DNA from: Strigamia acuminata
Lineage: Eukaryota > Arthropoda > Chilopoda > Geophilomorpha > Linotaeniidae
Length of the DNA: 60,000 bases
Assembly (NCBI GenBank): GCA_949358305.1
Contig: OX442315.1
Coordinates: 18,876,427 to 18,936,426 of the forward strand
Reading direction: 5' to 3'
In this document: in pieces, positions 24,758-35,933 of the stretch
How positions within the stretch are numbered: the first letter of the stretch is position 1
How the letters are laid out: the number at the start of each line of letters is the position of its first letter
The notes under the pieces: generated by a model
What the model was told of the DNA's origin: nothing
What the model saw: the letters and a program-made list of their open reading frames with translations, nothing else
Database searches by the model: none
Translations under genes and position numbers: made by a program

Positions 24758-25015
24758 AAATTCGTAAATCAACAAAGACATGAAATGCCGCTTAAATTTT
24801 GAATAACATACACATCCTTTTGAAATTCAATTTCTTATGTATAAAATATAAATCTATATATATTTTTCATTTATTTATTTATTTGTTTATTTTCCTCTCA
24901 GAATAAAATCACCGAGCAACGCAGAAATTGATTGTCCAACTGATTTGTTGCCGGTGAAGCCAAGTGCAGCAATCATCCAGTAAAAGAGTTGCACGAAGAA
25001 AATTGGAGTCGTTCC
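24758..25015. other. probable 3' UTR of protease SP1
   Basis: This lies between the copia target duplication and the SP1 stop codon. It is AT-rich with no exon. The copia element is therefore inserted within about 260 bp of the end of the SP1 coding sequence and may sit inside or just past its 3' UTR. Confidence 0.45.
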
Positions 25016-28000
25016 TCACGTGAAGGCGTATTTGGAAATCCAGTCGACAAAGGTAGGAATTCGAGTGTAAACGCCTGGTAGGTTTTCACGTGCACATCCA
25101 ATGCCCCATGAGACGAGCCCCACTAAAGTAGCTTTTCCATTTACTCGAGTTGTCAGCGGTCCGCCAGAATCTCCCTGAAATGGAAAAAATTTAATACAAC
25201 AACAACAACCGTCCCTTGAATTAGGGAAATAAAAAACATAAAAAAATAAGTTAATTATTTTCCTTCCCACTCCCCTTCCTTCTGGTTTTATACAGTCACT
25301 GAAGGAACCTTCGGTTAATTCAACTGGAGCGATGCCAGAACTGGATAATTTTGTGAAAAATGGTGAAAACAAATCGTTTCGAAATAGTGATTTTTCAAAT
25401 TTTATGTTATATGTGGGGAATAACTTTTGATTTATCTCTGCTAAATTTACCTGACACGAATCCCTGCCTCCATTTTTATAACCGGCGCATAAAAATACTG
25501 GATAAATAAGTTCTTTTCGGCCTGCTTCCCGGTACCAGCTTTGGCACTGGTCGTTTGTGATAACACTCACATCAGCTTCTTGTAAAAGAGCGGGTGATGA
25601 TGCGACTCCTTGAGAAAAACAAAAATTTACATTTTATTTTGGTTTCAAACAATTTTAATTTTTTGAATTAAAATTATTTCTAATCACCATAATCGGTTCG
25701 TCCCCATCCAATTACGGTGGCCGTTCTACCCGTAAAGTCTTCGTTGAGCGGGGGTAAACAAACAGGCACGATGTGTTCTTTGAACACCACCTGCTGCCGT
25801 AAATGGATGAGTGCAACATCGTTGCGGAAGTCTCCGGGGTTGTAGTTCGGGTTTACCTCAACCCGATCGACTTCGTAGTCTTCGTGGGGCAGTTTCTCAC
25901 TTTGTTCGCGCACGTTCCACTCGCCAAGACGAACTTTTAGTCCACTCGGCGATGTACTTTATTAAAAAAAAGAAGAAAAAAATTCAAAAAAATGAATTGA
26001 TTGATTGATTTGATCGATCTAAAACATATAATATTCATGTGGCCTCATTTTGCAAACTAAAGTATGACGTTACGGGTTTTCATTGTGTTTTTAACCCACT
26101 GACCTTGGAACTGGCAAGGATGTCCTCCTTCCGCTTGCTAGAAATCCTAACCCAATATGACCTTGTTAATGGGCGCCCCACCCAATTGATGTGTGAGACA
26201 AGCTCTTCATCCGTAGATGACAAAGCGAATATATGAAGCATGAAATAGGAGCACAGATCCGCATTTTACAGTAGAAAAATCGTAAACGTTTTTGTGTCAG
26301 TGCGGACGATATTTTTTACACTTCGTGCTTCGTTAATTGAAACTATAACGAGGTGGGTGTTACCTGTACACGCAATGTGCTGCAGTTATGACCCATCTGT
26401 CATTGAGCAACGCACCCCCGCACGCAATCTTCTTGCTGAGGAACGACTGCTTGATGATGGCGGCCTTTAAATAAATGAAATTTGTCGCATGAACGTTGTA
26501 TTTAATGTTTAATGTTTAATGGAAATTGAAAATACCATCCAAGGATGTGATCCGAATTGGGTGTCCATTCCTCCGACGACTTTGGCTGCTCTGGCCGAAG
26601 AGCGACCACATTCTTTAAATATTTAAATGTGAGGTAAGTGTTGCAATAAAGTTAGTTGCATGACAAACTGACCTGTTGGCTGAACGAGTGCTGCAGGTGT
26701 TGAAGTTATGGTAGATCCTTCTCTAGGTACACAACAACTCCAAATCATTCCTCCATTACATAAATCTAATGGCCGATATCCTTGGAAGATACAGGATACA
26801 CTAAGTCCACAACTGTATTTTGTACCTTGGTGATGGCAAGCTTGAGGAATAACTGTACAAACAGTAAAATTAATATTAATATTTTCTGTAAAAAAAATAG
26901 TTTAATAAAAATATATATATAAATAAAAATTAAAAATTTCTGAAATTAAAAATTTTAATTATTTGATTTTAACCATTTCACTTGCTCTGCACCTTTTTTA
27001 TATAGATTTTCTTATTTGTGATTTTATTAAAGTAAAATCATTAGTAAAATTTGAATTGACCAATGATTTTATAGAACTGGGCCAAGTAACAGACCAAAGA
27101 ATTGCAAACAAAAATATTCTATAGCGGAAGGGAATAGAATGTGCCAGTGGTGGATTTGCAGTGCGATCGGCTTACTGCTGAAAGGTGCAGGACAGGTGAA
27201 TAATGTACAATATATACAAATAGAAACAATTGGATTTACAGTATACACAAATGCTGAAGAATGATTCACTATCACTACATTACAACCAACCATTTTCAAT
27301 CGAATGAAATAAATGAAACCTAAGCAACAAATTAAGGCAGGAGGATTAAAAACAAAATATCTAGACGGTTAAAGTAGTTTACGTGATGAGGGATAGAAAA
27401 TCGAATTAGCATGCACGACCGTCACCGTAAAGTATTGGAAAAATTTGTCACTTGGCACCAGCACTTACATGGAGCGCTAAATTCTCTCAGAGCTTTATAA
27501 AGATGGTACGTCTGCTTGAAAACTGGAAAAAAATTATAATAACTTTTAAAATAAAAAATTAAATTAAAAAATTAATAAAAAAAAATTGTTAAATTAAATT
27601 AAAGACTCGTGAGACTAATTTCAAGCACAAGTAGTTGATTGGTTCGAGTAGAGAATGGATACATAATTGGGTTCCCCGAGGTCGCTTGACGCGGGCTTTA
27701 ATTGAAATGAAAGTCTTTGAAAGCGGCAAAACAGGAAAGGAAATTTGGGAGTGACTAATGAAAGGTCTCCGTCAAATGAGGCGATGGAATTTGTTGTTTC
27801 GTCAAGTTTTTAGTGAGAACTCACCGACTAAAGCTCGACTGAAGTCGAAAAAATCGAAGGTTCTGCTCGAGTCGTGGTTTGGGACGGTTGGTGACAGGTA
27901 TTGAGAAGGATGCATGTTTAATTGGTAGCCACCTCCGAGGATACTTCTTGGTTCTGCTTGTGTTATGTTGGGGCTCATGTAACTCCTGGCTTTTACCAAA

Positions 28001-28053
28001 CTCCATGACAATAAGATGATTGTTATGAAAATGTCCACTCTGGTTGAGTACAT
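25016..28053 (-). CDS. SP1: secreted clip-like-domain trypsin-type serine protease
   Basis: The coding exons 27825-28053, 27469-27522, 26673-26852, 26536-26612, 26364-26464, 25688-25956, 25451-25608 and 25016-25174 give 408 residues. A signal peptide (hydrophobic [11 protein letters not shown]) leads. A six-cysteine clip-like domain spans Cys100 to Cys134-135 with spacing C-x8-C-x5-C-x10-C-x7-CC. Zymogen cleavage is expected at Lys165|VVGG. The catalytic triad is His210 (TAAHC), Asp260 (NDVAL) and Ser359 (GDSGG). Asp in RDSCQ sets trypsin-like specificity for Arg/Lys. The closest known types are arthropod Stubble/filzig-like and proclotting-enzyme-like proteases that act outside the cell. The ATG at 28053 is the first in frame. 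A probable 5' UTR intron runs from a donor at 30753 (exon end 30754) to an acceptor next to 28086. SP1 differs from SP2-SP5 in having an extra 54-nt exon. Confidence 0.92.
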
Positions 28054-28086
28054 TTTTCTTGTGTGGGACAAAATAATTGATTTTAT

Positions 28087-30551
28087 CTATATATAAAAAT
28101 AAAAAAAATGTTTTTCATTATTGCGATGTATCGGAGTAATTAAAATGGTGACCTTTTTGACTGAATCTTGAGTTAGTGGGATTGGAAAAAAATAAAAGAA
28201 AATCCATTTAGATATTGGAGAGATTAAGCAATCGCAGTTTGGTTTTTTTCTTTTTTTCTTTTGTTTATTTTTTTTAAATTTTTTTGTCGAATTGCATTGA
28301 TCTATTGTTGATTCGCTTTTGTTCTTGCTAACAACAGAATTAGACTGTGAATATTCGAATTGAGTGATTTTCTTGCTTTTTGTGCATGTATAATGGAAGG
28401 AGGTTGATGCGATTATCAAAGGAAATGGGGAGTTATTGCCTGAGTAATTTGCTAGAATTTCTGCAGAAAATGGATTTTTAAATATATTTTTTTTAATATT
28501 TTAAATTGCATTCTTTATTGTAGCATTCATTAATATCCGGAGGTGAGGTGAAACTACTTAAAAAAAAAACCCATTGATATTTTTTTTCCTTCTTTGGAGG
28601 GTCGTTTCTCCATGGGCCACTGAGTTTTTATGCCAATAGTAATCATCTAAACTGGTACCCACACAAAATAATTGTGTTTTTTTTGTGTTTTTTTTTGTGA
28701 AGAATAAGATTGAAATTTAATAAGTCGTAATTACTATTTCCGGATAAAATAAAAAATAAAAATAAAAAATTAAAATGAATTATTTTCTAATTTCTATTAT
28801 CATTATGGGAGCTTGAGTTTTGCTTGTTTATTGGCAAAAGAGGATTGGAATTAGATATAATAAAAAGAATATTTTCTAAGGATTAGATGTGTAAGAACGC
28901 TTGGCCGATGGTCCTAGTCATTTATACGGGCCAAATGCATCCATTTCTGGCTATAGCTGTTTCCCCTGAAGTGCTGAACCGGAATTTTCTTTGCCTCTAC
29001 TAAGGGAATTAGAGCAGCAGGGCCAAAGTGAAGTCAGCCACAGTGCGCCCGCTATCCAACAACACAGAGTTATAGGGCTAAATCTGATGTGTGACCTATT
29101 GGTATAAAATTATATTTTTTTCTTGAAGCGGTAAAAAAGAATTGGACAAAATAAAGTCAAGGTTGTCTTGATATTTTTATAATAATTCATGTTACGGAAC
29201 CACAATTGACTAGCAAATTGTGATTTCCTTATAGGCCATATTACCATACGAATTACCTGCAAATTAATTCAATCGGTTTTAACGGTGAATTTTTAAAAAA
29301 CCAACATTATGGCGAGTAAAATTTTAAAATGTTACATTGAAATGAGATATATATTAATATTAGTTAATACGATTTGAAGAATAAAAGCTTTTTTAAGGGT
29401 ATGTCGAGTACCTCAAGATTCAAGTATAATAAAAATAAGAAGAAAAATTAATTTAACTGGAAAATACTAATTGAAGAATTGAGTGATTCGTATAAGAGTG
29501 CATTGGATTACCTTAACATTGCGGTGTTGCTACCCCTGGAAGGAGCCACAGCTGCTTTCTACTGGCCAGATACCGTGGCAACCGACTGACGAGCAGATAT
29601 TTTCCTCTATTTCGAGCAAAGGCAGTACAATGAGGTCACGTGACTTAAACCGAATGTGGGTTAGCAGTGGTAATGACTAGAGAAGCGAAGGATTTGAGCT
29701 ATTAACACAGTGGCCTCGGTAATTTTTCGCGGTATAATAAGAGGGAGGGGGTGGGATTCTTTCCGCACCAGGGAAAAAGGAGGGGGAATGATGTATTTAG
29801 GTGCCTTTTGTTTGGGTGTGAGGTCAGAAAGACTTCATCAACTGGATGATGGTGCGGCCCTGGTTGACCGTGTGACATTTTTGGATTGATGTTGGAAATA
29901 CATTGTGCGTTAACCTGGCTCTTATTTATTTTCATTCTTAGCGTGCCGGCTAAATTGACACACTGAACCGACGTTGCGGCACGTTTTGGTCTTGTCGTCG
30001 TTGGTTTGGACGTATAGTTTGAGTAAAAGAGGCTCGGGGGTGTTAGTTCAATGGGTTTATTAAATTTGAGATGATAATGAAGTGGATTGAACAATTCTTT
30101 ACGATGTGTGTTGTGTGATGACCTTACCATTGCCTGTTGGGGTTTATCGCTTGTCGATCGGTGTGAGGTGGCGAGGACATCGTGACATTGAAATGCTGGA
30201 ATTGAATGGCACCTTTAAGTTGTAACTGTAAAGATAATTTTTTTTTTGAAATTTTTGTTTTGCGGAAATGAGTGATTGAAATTTTTTTGAAATTAGTCCG
30301 TTTCGCTTGGAAGTAAATTAAAGTTTGTTTGCTACTTGTTTTTTAATTGGGTATAAATTGTATGCAGGTCTGCACAGCCGACCATGAAAGAAAGAAAAAA
30401 AACCTGTTTGTTGTTTTAACATTAGGTGTGAAATAAATAGAGCTTCTACTTGGTTTTTCAATTGCAATTGCATGCAAATTTTATTTTTGAAACGCTCGAA
30501 GGGTACGGCAGGCAAGAATCCATTTTTTGGTCTAACCCTTTCAATTTTCTA

Positions 30552-30585
<34 letters not shown>

Positions 30586-33211
30586 AAAAGAAAAAGAAAA
30601 ATGTGTAATGTGAAATTTAATCTGATTTCCATTTTAATAGTTCATTTCCCAAGGTATAGTTTCTTATGAGTGTTAAATTGGCGTTATGAGAGAAATGTTA
30701 AAAGTGGTTTCCTTTTTAATTTGAATGAGTGTGAAGGTAATGAATATTCTTACCTGGCTCGAGAAGGCGTGCAATCAATATCCAGTGAAGTGCGTCTGCG
30801 TGTTTGGTTAGTGGTTTAGGGAAAGGGAGAAGCAATGCCAGGTCAGCCGCCAAGGTAGCTCAAGGTCGTCATTTTCGGCAGTGTTTGGTGTCATAAGTTC
30901 ACTGGACATGCGCATGTTGGAAAGGAGCTAGGCTTGCCTGTGCCTCGAGCAACCTTCTCCGACATGATTCATACATGAACACCTGATTTCTCAGACTCAG
31001 ACTAACTTTTTTAATTTTTTAAACGTGTACGTTGTATTTTCATTGACTTTTTTTGGTAAAGGTGTGTAGATTTGTGTCTGAGAGTGAATTTAAAAAAACA
31101 AAAAATTCTAACTGGAAAATGATTTTTTAATTTGAATTATCGTGTTTTTTTTTTTTGGTTTTTTTTTTTGGAATGTATTCTTTTGCTTGGATTGATGTCA
31201 TTGATGTTGTATTAAAAAGTAAACGAGAATATTGAACGGTCTATAGAGGCCGAATGAGAGATTTTCAAGAATTTTGTTGAAAAGAGTTTTTTTGCTTGTT
31301 TTTGTCATTTTTCAGATTCCAAGTTTCAAAAACTGAGTAAACAAAGTGTAAAGCAATTTACGTTTCTAGAAGTTTCTTAGAAAAAAAAAACAAAATTTTA
31401 GGTCTTAGAAGGTGAAACGGAGCTAACATGTAAATGGCATCTTAATGATATACAGAATGCTTATACCACATGCAAATAAACTGCATATCGTATTCATATA
31501 AGCATTCTGTTTTGCCGTTTGGCTTCTTACCTGATGCTTTAAAGAGATTGATTTGGTGAGGGGGCAGTTAGTTTTGACGGAAATCTGACGTAGAAACAAC
31601 GGAAATCGATGACGATCTGTTAAACTCAAACAATCGCATACAAAATTCGTCTGTTGTCAGCACAAAACAATGCTATATAAACACATCCTTACGTCTTTTA
31701 CCACAAACCAATAATCATAGCAAACACAGACAACAACAAAACCACAACCACAATCTTATCTAAATAAGCAGACATTTCTTCAGATGTAGTTCTGCGTTGC
31801 GGCACAGTAAAGACTGCGTCTCTTTGTAATTTGTTTTATGTGTTTTGTGTGGATACATTTTGGGGAACTAACTGTTGTTGTAATACACCAAAAACCAAAT
31901 ATCATGCTCAATACTGCACGACTACAACCACAAGTTGGATAAAACCATCAAGAACAGCCTTTTGTTATATGGAATCAGTTTGTTTATGTGCATTCCTTGC
32001 TGGTCATCTGTTCTCATACTTCTCATCAGATGACCAGAACACGGAAGTTAAGTAGCATTGGGCCTAGGCAGTGCTTGCGTGGGTGACATGCTGGGAATCG
32101 CAGTTGTTTCTTATCCTTGGTGATTAAGATACTATTTCTATGGCAAGAACATCTGCCAGCCGCCTCCAACCGGGTTTTTCCCAGTTGTTGGTGCGAAAGC
32201 AAGGTTGGATCTTCAAGAAAGTTGTCCTACAGTTGACCCTCATGGAGTCAAGAACACGACCATGATAAGTGTCGAAGATAGAGAAAAAAGATTGTAATTG
32301 TGTTCAAAGAAGTGTATACTTTTCACACAAATTCAACTATAACATAAATTCAGAAGGTGCGTTCTCGTGTTAGGCGTTTTAGTTGTTTCGTTTTAGTTTT
32401 ATGAAAGTTTTATAAGGGTTTAAGCCACTTGATTTTTTTTTTTTTTTTTTTTTTTTTGTAAAAATTTCTTGTTTCATCATATTAGAATGCCGTGGACAGT
32501 TCTTGTCACTTTAATGGGAGTATGTTTTTGCATGAACAATATTTTTGACGTGACAAGTGCCTTGAAACATGTTTTCAAGTAAAAGCTTTTATTTTACTTT
32601 TTGGCTTGGCTTGAATGTTAAAATCAATCATTTTTGCTTTGAAGGCTTTTGGTTGCTTTCAGAATTTACGGATTTGTTCGTAAGAAGATTATTGATCGAA
32701 TTGTTAGGATGAAATTTAATTATTTATGCAATTCGCTTTCTATTTTTTTTAATACGAAATATAAATACAAAAATATATTTAAATTAAAAAACGAAGTAGA
32801 TGTGGAGCCAACATTATTATTACATCACCATTAAACGCAATTTCCTTTTGAAATGTACAGATTTTTTTTTAAAAATAAATAAATAAAATAAAGACAAAGA
32901 AATGATTTAAAAAAAAAAAGGAAAATAATTTATTCTGGGATCGGGTTTACCTTTTTCATAAAGTTTACGTATTAATTGAAATAAATCAAAGAAAACTTAG
33001 TGGAAAATAAAAATGCCACCCCCTTTCAGTTAAGAAAAATAAATATTCTAATACTCTGTCTAGAATAACATTGTTAAATTAAATAAAAGACCTTAACATG
33101 TTCAAATAATGTGAGGTAGGTTAATGAACACAAAGGGATAACATGACATTTGCCCTACAAGAAACAAAGTGACAGTTCAGACTCGGATTCAATTGAAAAT
33201 GAATTCAGGCT
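28087..33211. other. SP1 5' UTR intron/promoter and SP1-SP2 intergenic DNA
   Basis: The minus strand has a good donor (GAGCCAG|GTAAGAATATT) with exon end at 30754, likely the end of an SP1 non-coding first exon extending toward about 30,950. The stretches 28890-29100 and 29500-30210 are less AT-rich but carry no supportable exon. Poly-T tracts lie near 30560-30585 and at 32432-32457. A 5S-rRNA-like element lies near 32,000. The rest is AT-rich spacer including the SP2 3' UTR. Confidence 0.45.
32000..32110 (+). repeat. 5S rRNA-derived sequence (SINE3-like element or 5S pseudogene)
   Basis: From tctcatcagatgacc (32021) onward the sequence follows animal 5S rRNA. It has gaagttaagtagc (internal box A), then gtgcttgcgtgggtgac (intermediate element) and catgctgggaatcg (box C), in correct order and spacing apart from a small insertion near 32036-32042. 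The 5' third of 5S is not recognisable, so it is not a functional 5S gene. Downstream, 32105-32300 is GC-richer non-5S sequence and could be the body of a 5S-headed SINE. A perfect 11-bp inverted repeat (32000-32010 and 32027-32037) lies at its 5' edge. Confidence 0.7.
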
Positions 33212-35912
33212 TCAGTTGATATTGGATGAAATCCAAGCTGCAGTGGTTGCTACCCGGTGATAAATGCCCGGCTGTCTATCCACTGCGCATCCAAACCCTG
33301 CAGATGTGATCCCAATAAGTGTCCATCTGCCATTGTCCAAAGTCATCAACGGGCCACCAGAATCACCCTAAGTAAAGTCAAAAATTTAGTTTAATTAAAC
33401 TTGATATTTTTTTAAAAAATTTATTTATACCAAACAGGCATCTCTATTGCCGTCTCTGAATCCCGCACAAAGCATTTCAGCATAGAGTTGTAATTCTATC
33501 CCCTTTTCCGCGTGCCAACCCACACATTCGGCATTGGAAACGACAGGCACAGCAACTTTCTGTAAGATATTGGTCCCTGTGCGGCTGCCTTGAGGAAAGA
33601 AAGAAAAAAAACATATCGTTAGGTATTGATCCCTAGATGTTGAAGGCGAATCGTTCGTATGAAAAATTGAACCACCTTTAAAATTTAACATGAAAGGTTT
33701 CATAATAAATTCGGTTCTTGACATGTTTTATTTATTCAGGCATTTTTTTAGGGTTGGCTATTAGTTCAAAAAAAAAAAAAGAAGAAAAAATTGTTGCAAT
33801 TTAAGTTAAAATATATTCATTTCTGTTTTTTTTTTCTTTTTACTTACTTAAATAAAAAGAAAAATCATTACATAAGTGCATTAAAAGTTTCTGCTTTTGC
33901 GGTTTTTAGTGTTTGTATAGACAGTCATACACCATTATCAAAAACTACGAAAACAGAAACTACAACTGGAGTTGTTTTTGTAGTGGTTTATGCATGCTTT
34001 TGATTTTGCGATTGTATTCAAAATGGCTGCCACAGGTTAGATAAGGGTCGAATTGAACTTCCAATTGTTACAATTCTTCCAGGTGAAACACCCACCACCA
34101 AAAACATGGTTAAAAGCAGAATTGTGTTGAAAGAAGTGGGCCATGATTCGTGCGTAACGTGAAAATGAAGGAATTTGAATTGTAATTTACTTGAAAACTT
34201 GGAAAACTAAACTGTATAAACAGACACAAAAGCGAACAGTGTTAGAGGCGTGCCTTTCTACTTTACGTCTGTTTTTGTTGTTTATAGAAACACTAAAAAA
34301 AGAACCACAAACAGAACCATCTAATGCGTCTCTATTTGTTTGGCTACATTTTTTGCTGTGCAAAATAGAGAATTCTTCAATATACAAGTACAGTGGAAAA
34401 AGTTGTGTTTGGTTTAAATTTTATAGATGATAACTGTCGTGTATATACCAGGTGCATTATCAATTTTTCCCCAACCCGCGACAACGGCTAGGGATCCTTC
34501 GGCGTTTCTTCCACTGCTGGGTAAACAAATCGGTCGAATGTTGTTTTGAAGATCAACTTGTCTGTTGAGACGCAGTAGCGCGACATCGAATCGGTCTGGC
34601 TGAGTGAGCATATATTGGAAGTTAGGATGAAGGCGTTTTTCCACAACCCCATATACAGCATTTGATGTTGGCTTCTTGTCCTGCAAATCAAACGCCCCTA
34701 GGACTACGGTGATGGCTCCCAAGCGGGCACTGAAAAGAGGAAAAAAGTAGGAAGAAATTAGTGGTCAATTTGCAATGTTTTGACCATGTTTGATGTTTGA
34801 TTTTCAAACATGAATCGTTTGTTTGTTATGTTCCCCTCGAAGCTGTGCTTGTTTTAATGACAGGTTATCAAACCCTTTGATGCCACGCTAATAATTGGTT
34901 TTATCCATCACTCTTCAAGTCGGAACAGTTTGTAGATCGAAAAAGTGGCCATAGGGCACCGGAAGTTAGCTGGTCATGTTTTAAACTACTTTTACTGTGC
35001 CATTAAAGACGAGATTTGAAAGCGGAATAAATTATTGAAAAGATTGGACTTTCTTATTCTTGTGTCGTAAATTATAATGCACGGCAATATTTATCTTTAA
35101 TTGTATTTGGTGTATGTTATTTCGTTGGAGGTCAAATAAACTCACTTCCGCACACAGTGAGCTGCTGTGACGACAAAAAAATTGTTGACTAGGGCGCCAC
35201 CACATTGAAATCCATTGATTTTGACGTGAGCCTGTAGAGAAAGGAGAGAAAACAAAGCGAAATTCACTTATACGGGAGAACATTATTTTTCCATTAATCT
35301 CTTACGATCCAAGGGAACTCGGCACTTCCTCTGGCAATTTCTCCGCCGATGATTCTATCACTGAAGGGAGCGATTTGCATGCCGCATTCTGCATATTGGA
35401 CGGGTTTTATTCGCGAAAATGTTATTTATTTATATTTAGCAAATGTACTTAGATTGTTGATGACAGGGCCATTTGTAATGATGAGGTCGGTTCTACTTTG
35501 AGTGCTTTTTGGCACGCAGCAAGTGAAAATCCAACTTGCGCCGCAACTGTTAACAAATCGTCCTCCGCCCAGCCAGCAAAACAGGAAGAAAGTGCATCGG
35601 TACTGGGCTCCCTCGTACAAACAAGTGCTGGGTAAACCCAGAAGTTGAGGAAAAATACGCGCTAAAATAGAAAAGAAATCACAAATTGAAATTTTAGTCA
35701 TCATCATTTAAACTGTTTGTCTTTGTCTCGATCGAACTTCAAAACGTCGCAAAAGATGCTTAAATGCGAGTTACACATGCATCTGTTGCAAAAATGTTGT
35801 ATTTTGCATTTATTTATTATTTATTATTACCTTGAAATTTGCTTTTAGCATCTACAACGGACATCAACGATCCTAAACACGTGACTAGAAAGAACCATTG
35901 CCTCAAGTTCAT
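33212..35912 (-). CDS. SP2: secreted clip-like-domain trypsin-type serine protease
   Basis: The coding exons 35831-35912, 35449-35661, 35306-35388, 35146-35231, 34449-34729, 33431-33588 and 33212-33367 give 352 residues. MNLRQWFFLVTCLGSL is a signal peptide. The six-cysteine clip-like domain runs Cys41 to Cys75-76 with the same spacing as SP1 and SP3. Activation is expected at Arg110|IIGG. The triad is His151, Asp203 and Ser304. The specificity aspartate is in RDACL, with Leu where most trypsins have Gln at the position before the active-site glycine. The C-terminus PGIYHRVATTAAWIS is close to SP3, suggesting duplication. A 5' UTR acceptor next to 35933 pairs plausibly with a donor whose exon ends at 37497, about 1.6 kb upstream. 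Trypsin-like cleavage after Arg/Lys is inferred; the substrate is unknown. Confidence 0.92.
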
Positions 35913-35933
35913 CGCTTATTCCGCTGGAAAAGA

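Noticed and set aside
26039-26236. 65-codon plus-strand frame inside an SP1 intron
   Set aside because: Opposite strand to the host gene, with no splice or homology support; GC is slightly raised, possibly an old repeat.
29702-30130. 142-codon minus-strand frame
   Set aside because: It lies in the SP1 upstream spacer; the composition is unbiased, there are no motifs, and a donor-like site interrupts its start.
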